Positions 8,907 to 16,547 of a stretch of 64,000 nucleotides of DNA are shown piece by piece. Below the pieces are notes generated by a model. That model saw nothing but the letters and a program-made list of their open reading frames with translations, was not told where the DNA came from and searched no databases. The DNA lies in assembly GCF_012844365.1 (NCBI RefSeq), contig NZ_CP051626.1:2170001-2234000 (forward strand). The letters run 5' to 3'. The translations under genes were made by a program, and so were the position numbers. Each line of letters starts with the position of its first letter. The first letter of the stretch is position 1. This stretch comes from Brevibacterium sp. 'Marine'. GTDB taxonomy: Bacteria > Actinomycetota > Actinomycetes > Actinomycetales > Brevibacteriaceae.

Positions 8907-11402
8907 TCATCCGCCGATCTCTCCGACGGAGAGGATGCGGAGCACGATGTCTCCGGATTCGTCGCTGGCGGCCACGTCCACCTCGGCGTCGATGGCCCAG
9001 TCCCTGTTGTCGTCGGGGTCGGCGAGGATCTGTCGGACGCTCCATGTGTCTGAACCGGGGCTGATGTCGATATATTCCCGGCCACGGGCCTTCTGGTCGA
9101 CGATGAGCTCCCCGTATTCGTCGTAGAAGTCCTCGATCGCGTCCTCCCAGGCCCGTGAGTCGAACCCGGATTCGGCGTCGAGACGGCCGAGCTCCGTGTA
9201 GTTCGCACGTTCGGCCAGCAGGACTCGGTGGAACAGAGCATTGCGGATCTCTGCGGTGAAGACCTTCGTGTTCTCGGAGAAGCGGCGGTCGAGGGCCGGC
9301 AGATCGTCGGCAGCTTGAGTGGGGTCGAGACCCTGCAGGGTGCGCCATTCGTCGAGCAGCGACGAATCCGTCCGCGCGATGGTCTCACCACACCATTCGA
9401 TGATGGTCTCGAGTTCCTCGGTCCGGTTCTCCGCGGGAACGTTGTGGAGCAGCGCGCGGTAGACGTCGGTGAGGTAGCGCAGCAGGCTGCCCTCGGCCCG
9501 GGCGAGACTGTAGTAGCCGACGAACTGAGTGAAGCCCATGGCCTGCTCGATCATGTCGCGGACGACGGATTTGGGTTCGAAGCCGCCCCGGTGGAGCCAG
9601 GGATGAGTCTCGACGAAATGGTCGAAGGCCGGGTCGAGCAACTCGGCCAGGGGTGCGGGGCTTTCGATCTCGTCGAGGATCGCCATGCGTTCGGCGTATT
9701 CGACGCCTTCGGCTTTGAGCTCGGCGAGGGTCTCCCCCTTGATCCGGTCGAGTTGGCCCTTCAGTATCTGGAACGGCACCGAGGTGGTCGCCTCGACGAT
9801 TGACACCACGTCGAGGGCGTAGGTGTCGTCGTCCTCGTCGAGAAGGTCGAGTGCGGCGAGAACGAAGGGCGCCAGGGGCTGGTTGAGCGCGAACTGCGGT
9901 CCGAGGTCCTGGGTGGCGACGAGCTCGCTGCCGCGGACCTCGATGAGACCGGCGTCGATGAGGGAGCGTCCGATGCTGATCGCGGTGAGTTTGAGGTCGA
10001 GTCGGCGGTCCCTGCTCTCATGCGTCTTGTCGATGAAGTCACTGATTGTCGAGACATCGGAGCCGGGGCGGGCGACGAGGTTGAGGATCGTCGAATGGTC
10101 GATATTCATCCGCGGCCGCAGGGTCTCGGATTCGCCCTCGATGAGTTTCGTGAAGGTCTCTTCGGACCAGCCGACGAAGCCGACGGGGGCGGCCTTCTTC
10201 TTGACCTTCTTCTTTTTCTTCTTCTCATCGTTCGCGGCCTTCGCTTCGGCCTTGAGGTTGTCGATGACGTGTTCGGGGGCTTGGGCGATGACGTAGCCGC
10301 GGGTGTCGAATCCGGCGCGACCGGCACGCCCGGCGAGCTGTTGGAACTCGCGGACGCTGAGCCTGCGCATCTTCCGCCCGTCGAACTTCGTCAGTCCGGT
10401 CAGCAGCACGGAGCGGATGGGCACGTTGATACCCACACCGAGGGTGTCGGTGCCGGAGATGACGAGCAGCAGACCCTTCAGCGCGAGCTGTTCGATGAGT
10501 CGGCGGTACTTCGGCAGCATCCCCGCGTGGTGGACGCCGACGCCGTGCAGCAGCAGTTTGCGCAGGCTGGTCCCGAATCCCTTGCCGAAGGAGAAGCCCT
10601 TGATGGCGGCGGCGATCGCGGCCTTCTGCTCCTTGGAGGCAAGATCGACCGAGAGCAGATTGGTGGCGAGGTCGATGGCACCGTTCTGAGAGTAGGAGAC
10701 GACGTAGACCGGGGCCTTGTCGTTGCGGACGAGTCCGCGCAGAGTGTCCGAGAGCGTCTCTGTCGAATATTCGTACTCGAGTGGGACGGGTCTGGTCGCC
10801 GAGGTGACCACGGAGGAGTCCCGTCCGGTCGTCTCGGTCATGGTTCGCCGGATGTCGGCGGTGTCGCCCAGGGTGGCGGACATGAGGACGAACTGGGTCT
10901 GCGGCATCTCGAGGAGGGGCACCTGCCAGGCCCAGCCCCGGGAAGGATCGGCGACATAGTGGAATTCGTCCATGACGACCATCCCGGCATCGAGCAGTCC
11001 GCCTTCGCGCAGCGCCTGATTGGCCAGGATCTCCGCCGTGGCACAGATGACGGGAGCATCCGGGTTGACGGTGGAGTCGCCGGTGATCATGCCGACATTC
11101 TCGGCTCCGAAGGCGTCGATGAGCGAGAAGAACTTCTCGCTCACCAAGGCCTTGAGCGGAGCCGTGTAGTACGACCGGATCCCGCGAGTGAAGGACTGAT
11201 AGAGGGCGAAGAGGGCGACGAGCGACTTCCCCGAACCGGTCGGGGTCGCCATGATCGTATTGTCGCCGGCGAGGATCGTGAGGAACGCCTCGTCCTGAGC
11301 CGGGTACGGCTCGACTCCGATCTCTGCGCAGTATTCGCCGAAGGACTCATAGATCGTGTCGTCGTCCGCGAATTCCGCTGGGATCTCCTGCAATCTGGCC
11401 AC
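8907..11402 (-). CDS. DExH-box superfamily II helicase with C-terminal DUF3516
   Basis: An 831-residue predicted RNA/DNA helicase. Walker A ATPTGSGKS is at 52-60, the DEFH box follows in VVMDEFHYVAD, then SAT in LMSATLGD and motif VI in QLAGRAGRAG. The C-terminal half matches the actinobacterial DUF3516 type. A lysine block (EKKKKKKVKKK) separates the core from the C-terminal region. I chose GTG at 11402 because a TCTAAT -10-like box at 11424-11429 lies between it and the farther upstream ATG, which would also run into the divergent gene. The substrate is unknown. Confidence 0.86.
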   Translation of the reverse strand: MARLQEIPAEFADDDTIYESFGEYCAEIGVEPYPAQDEAFLTILAGDNTIMATPTGSGKSLVALFALYQSFTRGIRSYYTAPLKALVSEKFFSLIDAFGAENVGMITGDSTVNPDAPVICATAEILANQALREGGLLDAGMVVMDEFHYVADPSRGWAWQVPLLEMPQTQFVLMSATLGDTADIRRTMTETTGRDSSVVTSATRPVPLEYEYSTETLSDTLRGLVRNDKAPVYVVSYSQNGAIDLATNLLSVDLASKEQKAAIAAAIKGFSFGKGFGTSLRKLLLHGVGVHHAGMLPKYRRLIEQLALKGLLLVISGTDTLGVGINVPIRSVLLTGLTKFDGRKMRRLSVREFQQLAGRAGRAGFDTRGYVIAQAPEHVIDNLKAEAKAANDEKKKKKKVKKKAAPVGFVGWSEETFTKLIEGESETLRPRMNIDHSTILNLVARPGSDVSTISDFIDKTHESRDRRLDLKLTAISIGRSLIDAGLIEVRGSELVATQDLGPQFALNQPLAPFVLAALDLLDEDDDTYALDVVSIVEATTSVPFQILKGQLDRIKGETLAELKAEGVEYAERMAILDEIESPAPLAELLDPAFDHFVETHPWLHRGGFEPKSVVRDMIEQAMGFTQFVGYYSLARAEGSLLRYLTDVYRALLHNVPAENRTEELETIIEWCGETIARTDSSLLDEWRTLQGLDPTQAADDLPALDRRFSENTKVFTAEIRNALFHRVLLAERANYTELGRLDAESGFDSRAWEDAIEDFYDEYGELIVDQKARGREYIDISPGSDTWSVRQILADPDDNRDWAIDAEVDVAASDESGDIVLRILSVGEIGG

Positions 11403-11423
11403 GCTGATGCACAGACCTTTCCG

Positions 11424-11429
11424 ATTAGA
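11424..11429 (-). promoter_or_regulatory. Putative -10 box of the DUF3516 helicase gene
   Basis: TCTAAT on the minus strand, one mismatch from TATAAT, lies 21 bases before the GTG at 11402. It supports that start over the ATG at 11465, which would be upstream of transcription. The -35 region is weak. Confidence 0.4.
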
Positions 11430-11467
11430 CTGGTTCCATCCTATTGCTCGACACCGAGGAGTCACAT

Positions 11468-11758
11468 ATGCCGGTCTTCGCCGTCACCTATCACTATGGT
11501 CCCGATACGGATACGCGGATGGAGCACCGCCCTGCGCACCGCCGCTGGCAGGCGGAGATGAATGAGGCCGGGACGATCCTGGCATCCGGCCCCCTGGACA
11601 ACGATCCCCAGCCGGGAGGACTGCTGATCCTCAGCGCCGCCGACCGCAGAGAGGTCGAGGGCCACCTCGCTGCCGATCCCTATGCGTCACTCGGTGTCAT
11701 CGAATCGACGGACATCCGCGAATGGACGCCCGTGTTCGGTCCCTTCGCCCAGGGCTGA
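11468..11758 (+). CDS. YciI-like (dimeric alpha-beta barrel) protein
   Basis: A 96-residue protein starting MPVFAVTYHYG, with the family-typical pattern of an early His/Tyr strand, HRRWQAEMNEAG and then ILASGPLDND. YCII-like proteins are small ferredoxin-like folds; some are enzymes or dehalogenase-like, most have no known substrate. A GAGGAG ribosome site 6 bases before the ATG at 11468 fixes this start and rules out an upstream in-frame ATG. It is divergent from the helicase gene and ends before a strong shared terminator. Confidence 0.85.
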   Translation: MPVFAVTYHYGPDTDTRMEHRPAHRRWQAEMNEAGTILASGPLDNDPQPGGLLILSAADRREVEGHLAADPYASLGVIESTDIREWTPVFGPFAQG

Positions 11759-11801
11759 GAGCCGCACCGCCCGTCCGGGTCTGCCCCGACAGAGCAGAGA
11801 A

Positions 11802-11841
11802 GAGCGGGGTCCGTCTCGAGAGATCGAGACGGACCCCGCTC
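11802..11841. terminator. Bidirectional hairpin terminator between yciI-like gene and terC
   Basis: A perfect 18-bp inverted repeat (11802-11819 with 11824-11841) closes a GAGA tetraloop between two convergent genes. It is among the strongest hairpins in the window. T-tracts on either side are short, so efficiency is inferred from stem stability. Confidence 0.85.
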
Positions 11842-11890
11842 GTTCTGTGCCGACACCGAGTCCGCGCCCGCATGACCGGGTCCGGTCGGC

Positions 11891-12949
11891 TCAGGCCCCT
11901 TCGGACTCCTCGGAGCTCATGTCTCGGAATGAGATGCCGTCCTTCTTCATCTTCATCAGTGAGGCCAGGGTGGCCACCACCATGGCGAAGACGATGAAGG
12001 TCAGCGACAGCCAGGTCGGCACCTCGGGGATCGAATGACCCCAGGAGAGGAACTCCCAATCGCTCGAATGCAGCGCGTGGATGATGAGTTTGACGCCGAT
12101 GAAGCCGAGGATCGCAGCGATTCCGTAGTGGAGGTACACGAGCTTGTCGACAAGCCCTCCGAGCAGGAAGTACAGCTGACGCAGTCCCATGAGGGCGAAC
12201 ACGTTCGCGGTGAACACGAGGAACGCGTTCTGGGTGACGCCGAAGATCGCGGGGATCGAGTCGAGCGCGAACATCACATCGGTCGAGCCGATGGCGATGA
12301 ACACGATGAACATCGGGGTCCAGTACTTCTTGTTGTCGTCGAGGGTCACACGCAGCTTGTTGCCGTGATATTCGTCGACGACGTTGATCCGCTTCCGCAG
12401 GAACCGGATGAGGCCGTTCTCGCCGTCTCCTTCGTCTTCGGAGCTGAAGGCCTGTCGGTAGGCGACGATGAGGAGGAAGATGCCGAAGATGAAGAAGACT
12501 TCGACGAAGGCGCTGATGATCGCCGCACCCGCGAGAATGAAGATGCCGCGGAAGACGATGGCGATGATGATGCCGACCATGAGCACTTCCTGCTGGTACT
12601 TCCGCGGTACCGAGAAGCTGCCCATGATGATGATGAAGACGAACAGGTTGTCGATGCTCAACGAGTACTCGAGCAGCCAACCGGTGAGGAATTCGCTGCC
12701 GTGCTGGGCATCGCCGATGGCGAACAGCGCACCGGCGAAGACAAGAGCCAGGGCGACGTAGAAGGCGACCCAGATGCTCGCTTCGCGCATCGACGGGGTG
12801 TGTGGTCGTTTGACGACGAGGAGGAGGTCGAAGACGAGGATCGCAACGACGATGATTCCCGAGGTGATCATGAACCAGACGGGAATCGGAGATTCGCTCG
12901 CTGCAGCGGCGTTGCCGCCGGCGGCCAGCGTGGAGGACAGGATATCCAT
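11891..12949 (-). CDS. terC: TerC-family integral membrane protein (probable manganese exporter)
   Basis: A 352-residue TerC/Alx-type protein with about nine hydrophobic segments. Family motifs are LSIDNLFVF and TDVMFALDSIPA, whose acidic residues are thought to bind metal. A charged cytoplasmic loop follows the first helices. TerC proteins in Escherichia coli (Alx) and Bacillus export Mn2+, and the riboswitch upstream supports that role here over tellurite resistance. The ATG at 12949 follows an AAAGG site. Longer in-frame starts would lie inside the riboswitch and are rejected. Confidence 0.9.
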   Translation of the reverse strand: MDILSSTLAAGGNAAAASESPIPVWFMITSGIIVVAILVFDLLLVVKRPHTPSMREASIWVAFYVALALVFAGALFAIGDAQHGSEFLTGWLLEYSLSIDNLFVFIIIMGSFSVPRKYQQEVLMVGIIIAIVFRGIFILAGAAIISAFVEVFFIFGIFLLIVAYRQAFSSEDEGDGENGLIRFLRKRINVVDEYHGNKLRVTLDDNKKYWTPMFIVFIAIGSTDVMFALDSIPAIFGVTQNAFLVFTANVFALMGLRQLYFLLGGLVDKLVYLHYGIAAILGFIGVKLIIHALHSSDWEFLSWGHSIPEVPTWLSLTFIVFAMVVATLASLMKMKKDGISFRDMSSEESEGA

Positions 12950-12980
12950 GGATGCCTTTCGTGGTGAATAGGATGTATCC

Positions 12981-13090
12981 AGGTCGAAAGTCTCTCCCAC
13001 GCGGTGAATCTGCGTGCGCTCCGCGTCCGGACCCCGGTGTGGGGTCGTGGTGACGACCGCGGATGGACGGGATACTCCCTTTCGCCAGCA
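12981..13090 (-). ncRNA. yybP-ykoY manganese riboswitch (terC leader)
   Basis: On the minus strand the leader shows the family hallmarks in order. A 5' GCGAAAGGGAGTA block lies near 13074-13086. A central GTCGTCACCACGAC segment is at 13043-13057, followed by a GC hairpin. The closing GGGAGAGACTTTCGACC block is at 12982-12998, whose CTTTCG pairs with the 5' CGAAAG to form P1. This class senses Mn2+ and commonly precedes terC/ykoY/mntP genes. Nothing shows whether control is by termination or translation here. Confidence 0.82.
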
Positions 13091-13094
13091 CACC

Positions 13095-13100
13095 AGTATA
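13095..13100 (-). promoter_or_regulatory. -10 box of the terC riboswitch transcript
   Basis: TATACT on the minus strand, one mismatch from consensus, sits about 8-10 bases before the 5' edge of the riboswitch. No convincing -35 was found at 17-18 bases. Confidence 0.55.
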
Positions 13101-13101
13101 A

Positions 13102-13124
13102 ACACGCGAGCATCGCTCACGCGT
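13102..13124 (-). terminator. Probable uvrB terminator abutting the terC promoter
   Basis: A 10-bp stem with two G-U pairs (13102-13111 with 13115-13124) and a three-base loop lies just after uvrB and is followed by TTAT. It directly abuts the terC -10 box, so uvrB termination and terC initiation share a few bases. Confidence 0.55.
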
Positions 13125-13136
13125 CACCGGCACGGC

Positions 13137-15269
13137 TCAGGCGTGCCCGGCCTCCTTCATCTGACGCAGCTCCTGCTTGAGGTCGGAGAGCTCATCGCGC
13201 AGACGTGCGGCGAGCTCGAACTGCAGTTCCGCGGCAGCCGAATGCATCTGCGAGGTCAGCGATTCGATGAGCTCGGTGAGGTCGGCTGCCGGCGGACGGA
13301 GCGAACCGGGTTTGCCCGCGGCTTCCCTCTGTTCGTCGGTCAGGGTCGAGTTGTAGCCGCGCTTTCCCTTGCCGTAGTCGAACTCGGTGAGCAGCTCGCG
13401 AGTGTCCTCGTCCTCACGCTGCAGACGCTCGGTGATGTCCGCGATCCGCTTGACCAGCGGGGCGGGATCGATGCCGTGCTCTTCGTTGTAGGCGGTCTGT
13501 ATCGCGCGCCTGCGGTCGGTCTCATCGATGGCCGTGCGCATCGAATCCGTGATCGTATCGGCGTACATGTGCACCTGGCCGTTGAGGTTGCGAGCGGCAC
13601 GACCGATCGTCTGGATGAGCGATGTCGACGACCGGAGGAAGCCTTCCTTGTCGGCGTCGAGGATCGCCACGAGGGAGACCTCGGGCAGGTCGAGACCCTC
13701 CCGCAGCAGGTTGATGCCGACCAGCACATCGAACTCACCGGCGCGCAGCTCTGTGAGCAGTTCCACACGCCGCAGAGTGTCGACGTCGGAGTGGAGGTAC
13801 TGGACCCGGATATCGTGTTCGAGCAGATAGTCGGTGAGATCTTCGGCCATCTTCTTCGTCAGCGTGGTCACGAGCACACGCTCGTTCGCATCGACGCGTG
13901 TCCTGATCTCGTCGAGCAGGTCGTCGATCTGCCCCTTCGTCGGTTTGACTTTGATCTCCGGGTCGACGAGGCCGGTGGGGCGGATGATCTGCTGGACGTA
14001 GCCGTCGGAGTTCCCGAGTTCGAAGTTGCCGGGGGTCGCGGACAGGTACACGCTCTGTCCCACCCGCTCCCGGAACTCGTCGAACTTCAGCGGCCGGTTG
14101 TCCATGGCGCTGGGCAGGCGGAATCCGTGTTCGACGAGCGTGCGCTTGCGCGACATATCGCCTTCGTACATGCCGCCGATCTGCGGGACGGTGACGTGGG
14201 ATTCGTCGATGACGAGGAGGAAATCCTCGGGGAAGTAGTCGAGCAGACAGTTCGGTGCCGAGCCGGGTGCGCGACCGTCGATATGCCGGGAGTAGTTCTC
14301 GATGCCGGAGGTGAAGCCCATCGATTCCATCATCTCGAGGTCATAGGTCGTGCGCATCTTCAGCCGCTGTGCTTCGAGCAGCTTGTTCTGAGATTCGAAA
14401 TCGCTCAGCTGCTTCTGCAGCTCGTCCTCGATCCCGCTGATGGCCTTCGCCATCCGGTTCTCACCGGCGACATAGTGGCTGGCCGGGAACACGTGGATGG
14501 TCTCCTCGTCGCGGACGATCTCACCCGTCAGGGGGTGGAGAGTCTGCAGCGATTCGATCTCGTCGCCGAAGAACTCGATGCGCAGCGCGAGTTCCTCGTA
14601 CTGCGGGATGATCTCCACGGTGTCTCCGCGCACACGGAAGGTGCCGCGGGTGAAGGCCATGTCATTGCGGGCGTACTGCATGGACACGAAGCGTTTGAGC
14701 AGCTCGTCCCGATCGCATTCGTCCCCCTTGTGCAAGGTGACCATCCGGTCGACGTACTCCTCGGGTGTGCCGAGACCGTAGATGCACGACACCGTCGAGA
14801 CCACGACGACATCACGCCTTGTCAGCAGCGAATTCGTGGCCGAGTGCCGGAGCCGTTCGACCTCGTCGTTGATCGAGGAGTCCTTCTCGATGAACGTGTC
14901 CGTCTGCGGCACATAGGCTTCCGGCTGGTAGTAGTCGTAGTAGGAGACGAAGTACTCGACCGCGTTGTTGGGCAGCAGCTGTCGGAATTCGTTGGCCAGC
15001 TGCGCGGCCAGGGTCTTGTTCGGCGCCATGATCAGCGTCGGTCTCTGCACCTGCTCGATGAGCCATGCCGTCGTCGCCGACTTGCCCGTGCCGGTGGCAC
15101 CGAGGAGGACGATGTCCCGCTCCCCCGCGTCGAGCCGGTCGGAGATCTCATTGATCGCCGTCGGCTGGTCACCCGAGGGCGAGTATTCGGAGACGACCTC
15201 GAAGGGCGCCACCTCGCGGGTGACGTCGGGGCGGTGGCCGATCGCTGGCAGGGGGCGTTCTGAGCTCAT
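13137..15269 (-). CDS. uvrB: Excinuclease ABC subunit B
   Basis: A 710-residue damage-verifying helicase of nucleotide excision repair. Walker A GATGTGKS is at 57-64. The beta-hairpin region with [13 protein letters not shown] follows, then the DESH-type box (VIDESHVT), motif VI around QTIGRAARN, and a C-terminal UVR domain ([13 protein letters not shown]) that contacts UvrC. It hands lesions from UvrA to UvrC. A TAGGGT box 6 bases before the ATG suggests its own leaderless promoter. terC and its riboswitch follow downstream. Confidence 0.97.
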   Translation of the reverse strand: MSSERPLPAIGHRPDVTREVAPFEVVSEYSPSGDQPTAINEISDRLDAGERDIVLLGATGTGKSATTAWLIEQVQRPTLIMAPNKTLAAQLANEFRQLLPNNAVEYFVSYYDYYQPEAYVPQTDTFIEKDSSINDEVERLRHSATNSLLTRRDVVVVSTVSCIYGLGTPEEYVDRMVTLHKGDECDRDELLKRFVSMQYARNDMAFTRGTFRVRGDTVEIIPQYEELALRIEFFGDEIESLQTLHPLTGEIVRDEETIHVFPASHYVAGENRMAKAISGIEDELQKQLSDFESQNKLLEAQRLKMRTTYDLEMMESMGFTSGIENYSRHIDGRAPGSAPNCLLDYFPEDFLLVIDESHVTVPQIGGMYEGDMSRKRTLVEHGFRLPSAMDNRPLKFDEFRERVGQSVYLSATPGNFELGNSDGYVQQIIRPTGLVDPEIKVKPTKGQIDDLLDEIRTRVDANERVLVTTLTKKMAEDLTDYLLEHDIRVQYLHSDVDTLRRVELLTELRAGEFDVLVGINLLREGLDLPEVSLVAILDADKEGFLRSSTSLIQTIGRAARNLNGQVHMYADTITDSMRTAIDETDRRRAIQTAYNEEHGIDPAPLVKRIADITERLQREDEDTRELLTEFDYGKGKRGYNSTLTDEQREAAGKPGSLRPPAADLTELIESLTSQMHSAAAELQFELAARLRDELSDLKQELRQMKEAGHA

Positions 15270-15275
15270 GGTCCA

Positions 15276-15281
15276 ACCCTA
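15276..15281 (-). promoter_or_regulatory. Putative -10 box of uvrB (leaderless)
   Basis: TAGGGT on the minus strand ends 6 bases before the uvrB ATG, and no ribosome-binding sequence lies between them. Confidence 0.5.
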
Positions 15282-15359
15282 GCCCCCGCCCCTGACATTG
15301 GGCAGGCCGGCACCGGTTCGACACCGCCCGCGACGTGTCGGCCGACGAGTCTCACCGAG

Positions 15360-16535
15360 TCAGTCGAAGCTGTCGGGGACGAGCCTGCGACGCATCTGCA
15401 GGAAGTACGGTTCCTTCGACTCCGCATATGTCCGGATCATCTGTGCGTTCGTGCCACCGTCCGCCTTCGCCTCGGCGACGAGTTCGCGCTTGACCCGCAG
15501 GTAGCGGTCTCTCTCCCCCGCGTCCTGGATGAGCAGGTCCCGGAACGCGCGGGCGAAGCGGGCACCGACGGAGTCCGCGGTGCGCACATGCAGATTGACG
15601 GCCCGGCCAGGGTCGGTGTTCGCGTGGAACCATTTCCCCTCGGTCGAACTCTCGCCGAGGTGGTCGCTCATCTCCTCTCCCGGATAGCCGAGGTCGGCCA
15701 GACGGGGCGCCAGTTCTCGGGCGGCGGTGAGATCGGGGACGATGAGCTGCAGATCGATGACGTCCTTGGCGGGCAGTCCCGGCACCGAGGTGGAGCCGAT
15801 GTGCTCGATGGCGAAATCGTCGCCTGTGCCGTGTCGCAGCTTTGCGAGCACTCGCTGCGCGTCACCGGTCCGGTCCGTGTGCTCCGGATCGACGAGTTCG
15901 AGGGCTGTTCTCGGGGCTCGGAGACCCGCGCCGAGATTGGCGGCGAAGGGTCGGATCCGTTCGTCGATGAGTCGGCCGACCGCGGCCTTCGTCGCCTCGA
16001 GACGACCGGAGTTGTCGATGACGACATCACAGGCGGCACGGCGCGTCTCGTCGTCGGCTTGGCGGGAGATCCGTGCGGCGGCGTCATCGCGGTCCATTCC
16101 ACGGGAATCCATCAGCCTGCCCAGCCGCACCTCGGCGGGCACGTCGACGAGCAGATTGAGGTGGTAGGCAGGGGTCATGGCGTTCTCCACGAGCAGCGGG
16201 ACGTCGTGGACGACGATCTCGGCATCGGCATGCCGGGCGAAGTGTTCGGCGGTGCGGTCGCGGATCGCCGGATGCATGAGTGCGTTGAGCTGTGCCGTGT
16301 GCTCGGCATCGACGAAGGCAGCCGATGCCAGTGCCGGTCGGTTGAGCGAGCCATCGGCGTCCAGCACCTCAGGGCCGAAGGCCGCCGCCAGGTCAGCGAG
16401 CAGTGGCTGTCCGGGTTCGACGACCTCGCGGGCGATCGCATCGGCGTCGACGAGCGCTGCCCCGCCCTCGACGAGCATGTCGGACACCGTTGACTTTCCG
16501 GCGCCGATTCCGCCGGTGAGACCGATTCTCAGCAT
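15360..16535 (-). CDS. coaE: Dephospho-CoA kinase fused to a GrpB/UPF0157 domain
   Basis: A 391-residue two-domain protein. Residues 1 to about 200 are dephospho-CoA kinase, with P-loop GGIGAGKST (8-16) and the segment VHDVPLLVEN; this is the last step of CoA synthesis. Residues about 220-385 are a GrpB/UPF0157 nucleotidyltransferase-like domain with IEHIGSTSVPGLPAKDVIDL. Plain CoaE is near 200 residues, so the extra half is a genuine fusion, known in several actinobacteria; the role of the second domain is unknown. A TAGGAT box overlapping the upstream stop codon may serve as a promoter. Confidence 0.94.
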   Translation of the reverse strand: MLRIGLTGGIGAGKSTVSDMLVEGGAALVDADAIAREVVEPGQPLLADLAAAFGPEVLDADGSLNRPALASAAFVDAEHTAQLNALMHPAIRDRTAEHFARHADAEIVVHDVPLLVENAMTPAYHLNLLVDVPAEVRLGRLMDSRGMDRDDAAARISRQADDETRRAACDVVIDNSGRLEATKAAVGRLIDERIRPFAANLGAGLRAPRTALELVDPEHTDRTGDAQRVLAKLRHGTGDDFAIEHIGSTSVPGLPAKDVIDLQLIVPDLTAARELAPRLADLGYPGEEMSDHLGESSTEGKWFHANTDPGRAVNLHVRTADSVGARFARAFRDLLIQDAGERDRYLRVKRELVAEAKADGGTNAQMIRTYAESKEPYFLQMRRRLVPDSFD

Positions 16536-16541
16536 GGCCTC

Positions 16542-16547
16542 ATCCTA
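16542..16547 (-). promoter_or_regulatory. Putative -10 box of coaE, overlapping the upstream stop
   Basis: TAGGAT on the minus strand begins with the TAG stop of the membrane-protein gene and ends 6 bases before the coaE ATG. The intervening GAGGCC could also act as a weak ribosome site, so a coupled operonic start is equally possible. Confidence 0.35.

Noticed and set aside
12950..13120. N-terminal extension of TerC by about 57 residues
   Set aside because: It would translate the riboswitch; the ATG at 12949 has a ribosome site and fits the family start.
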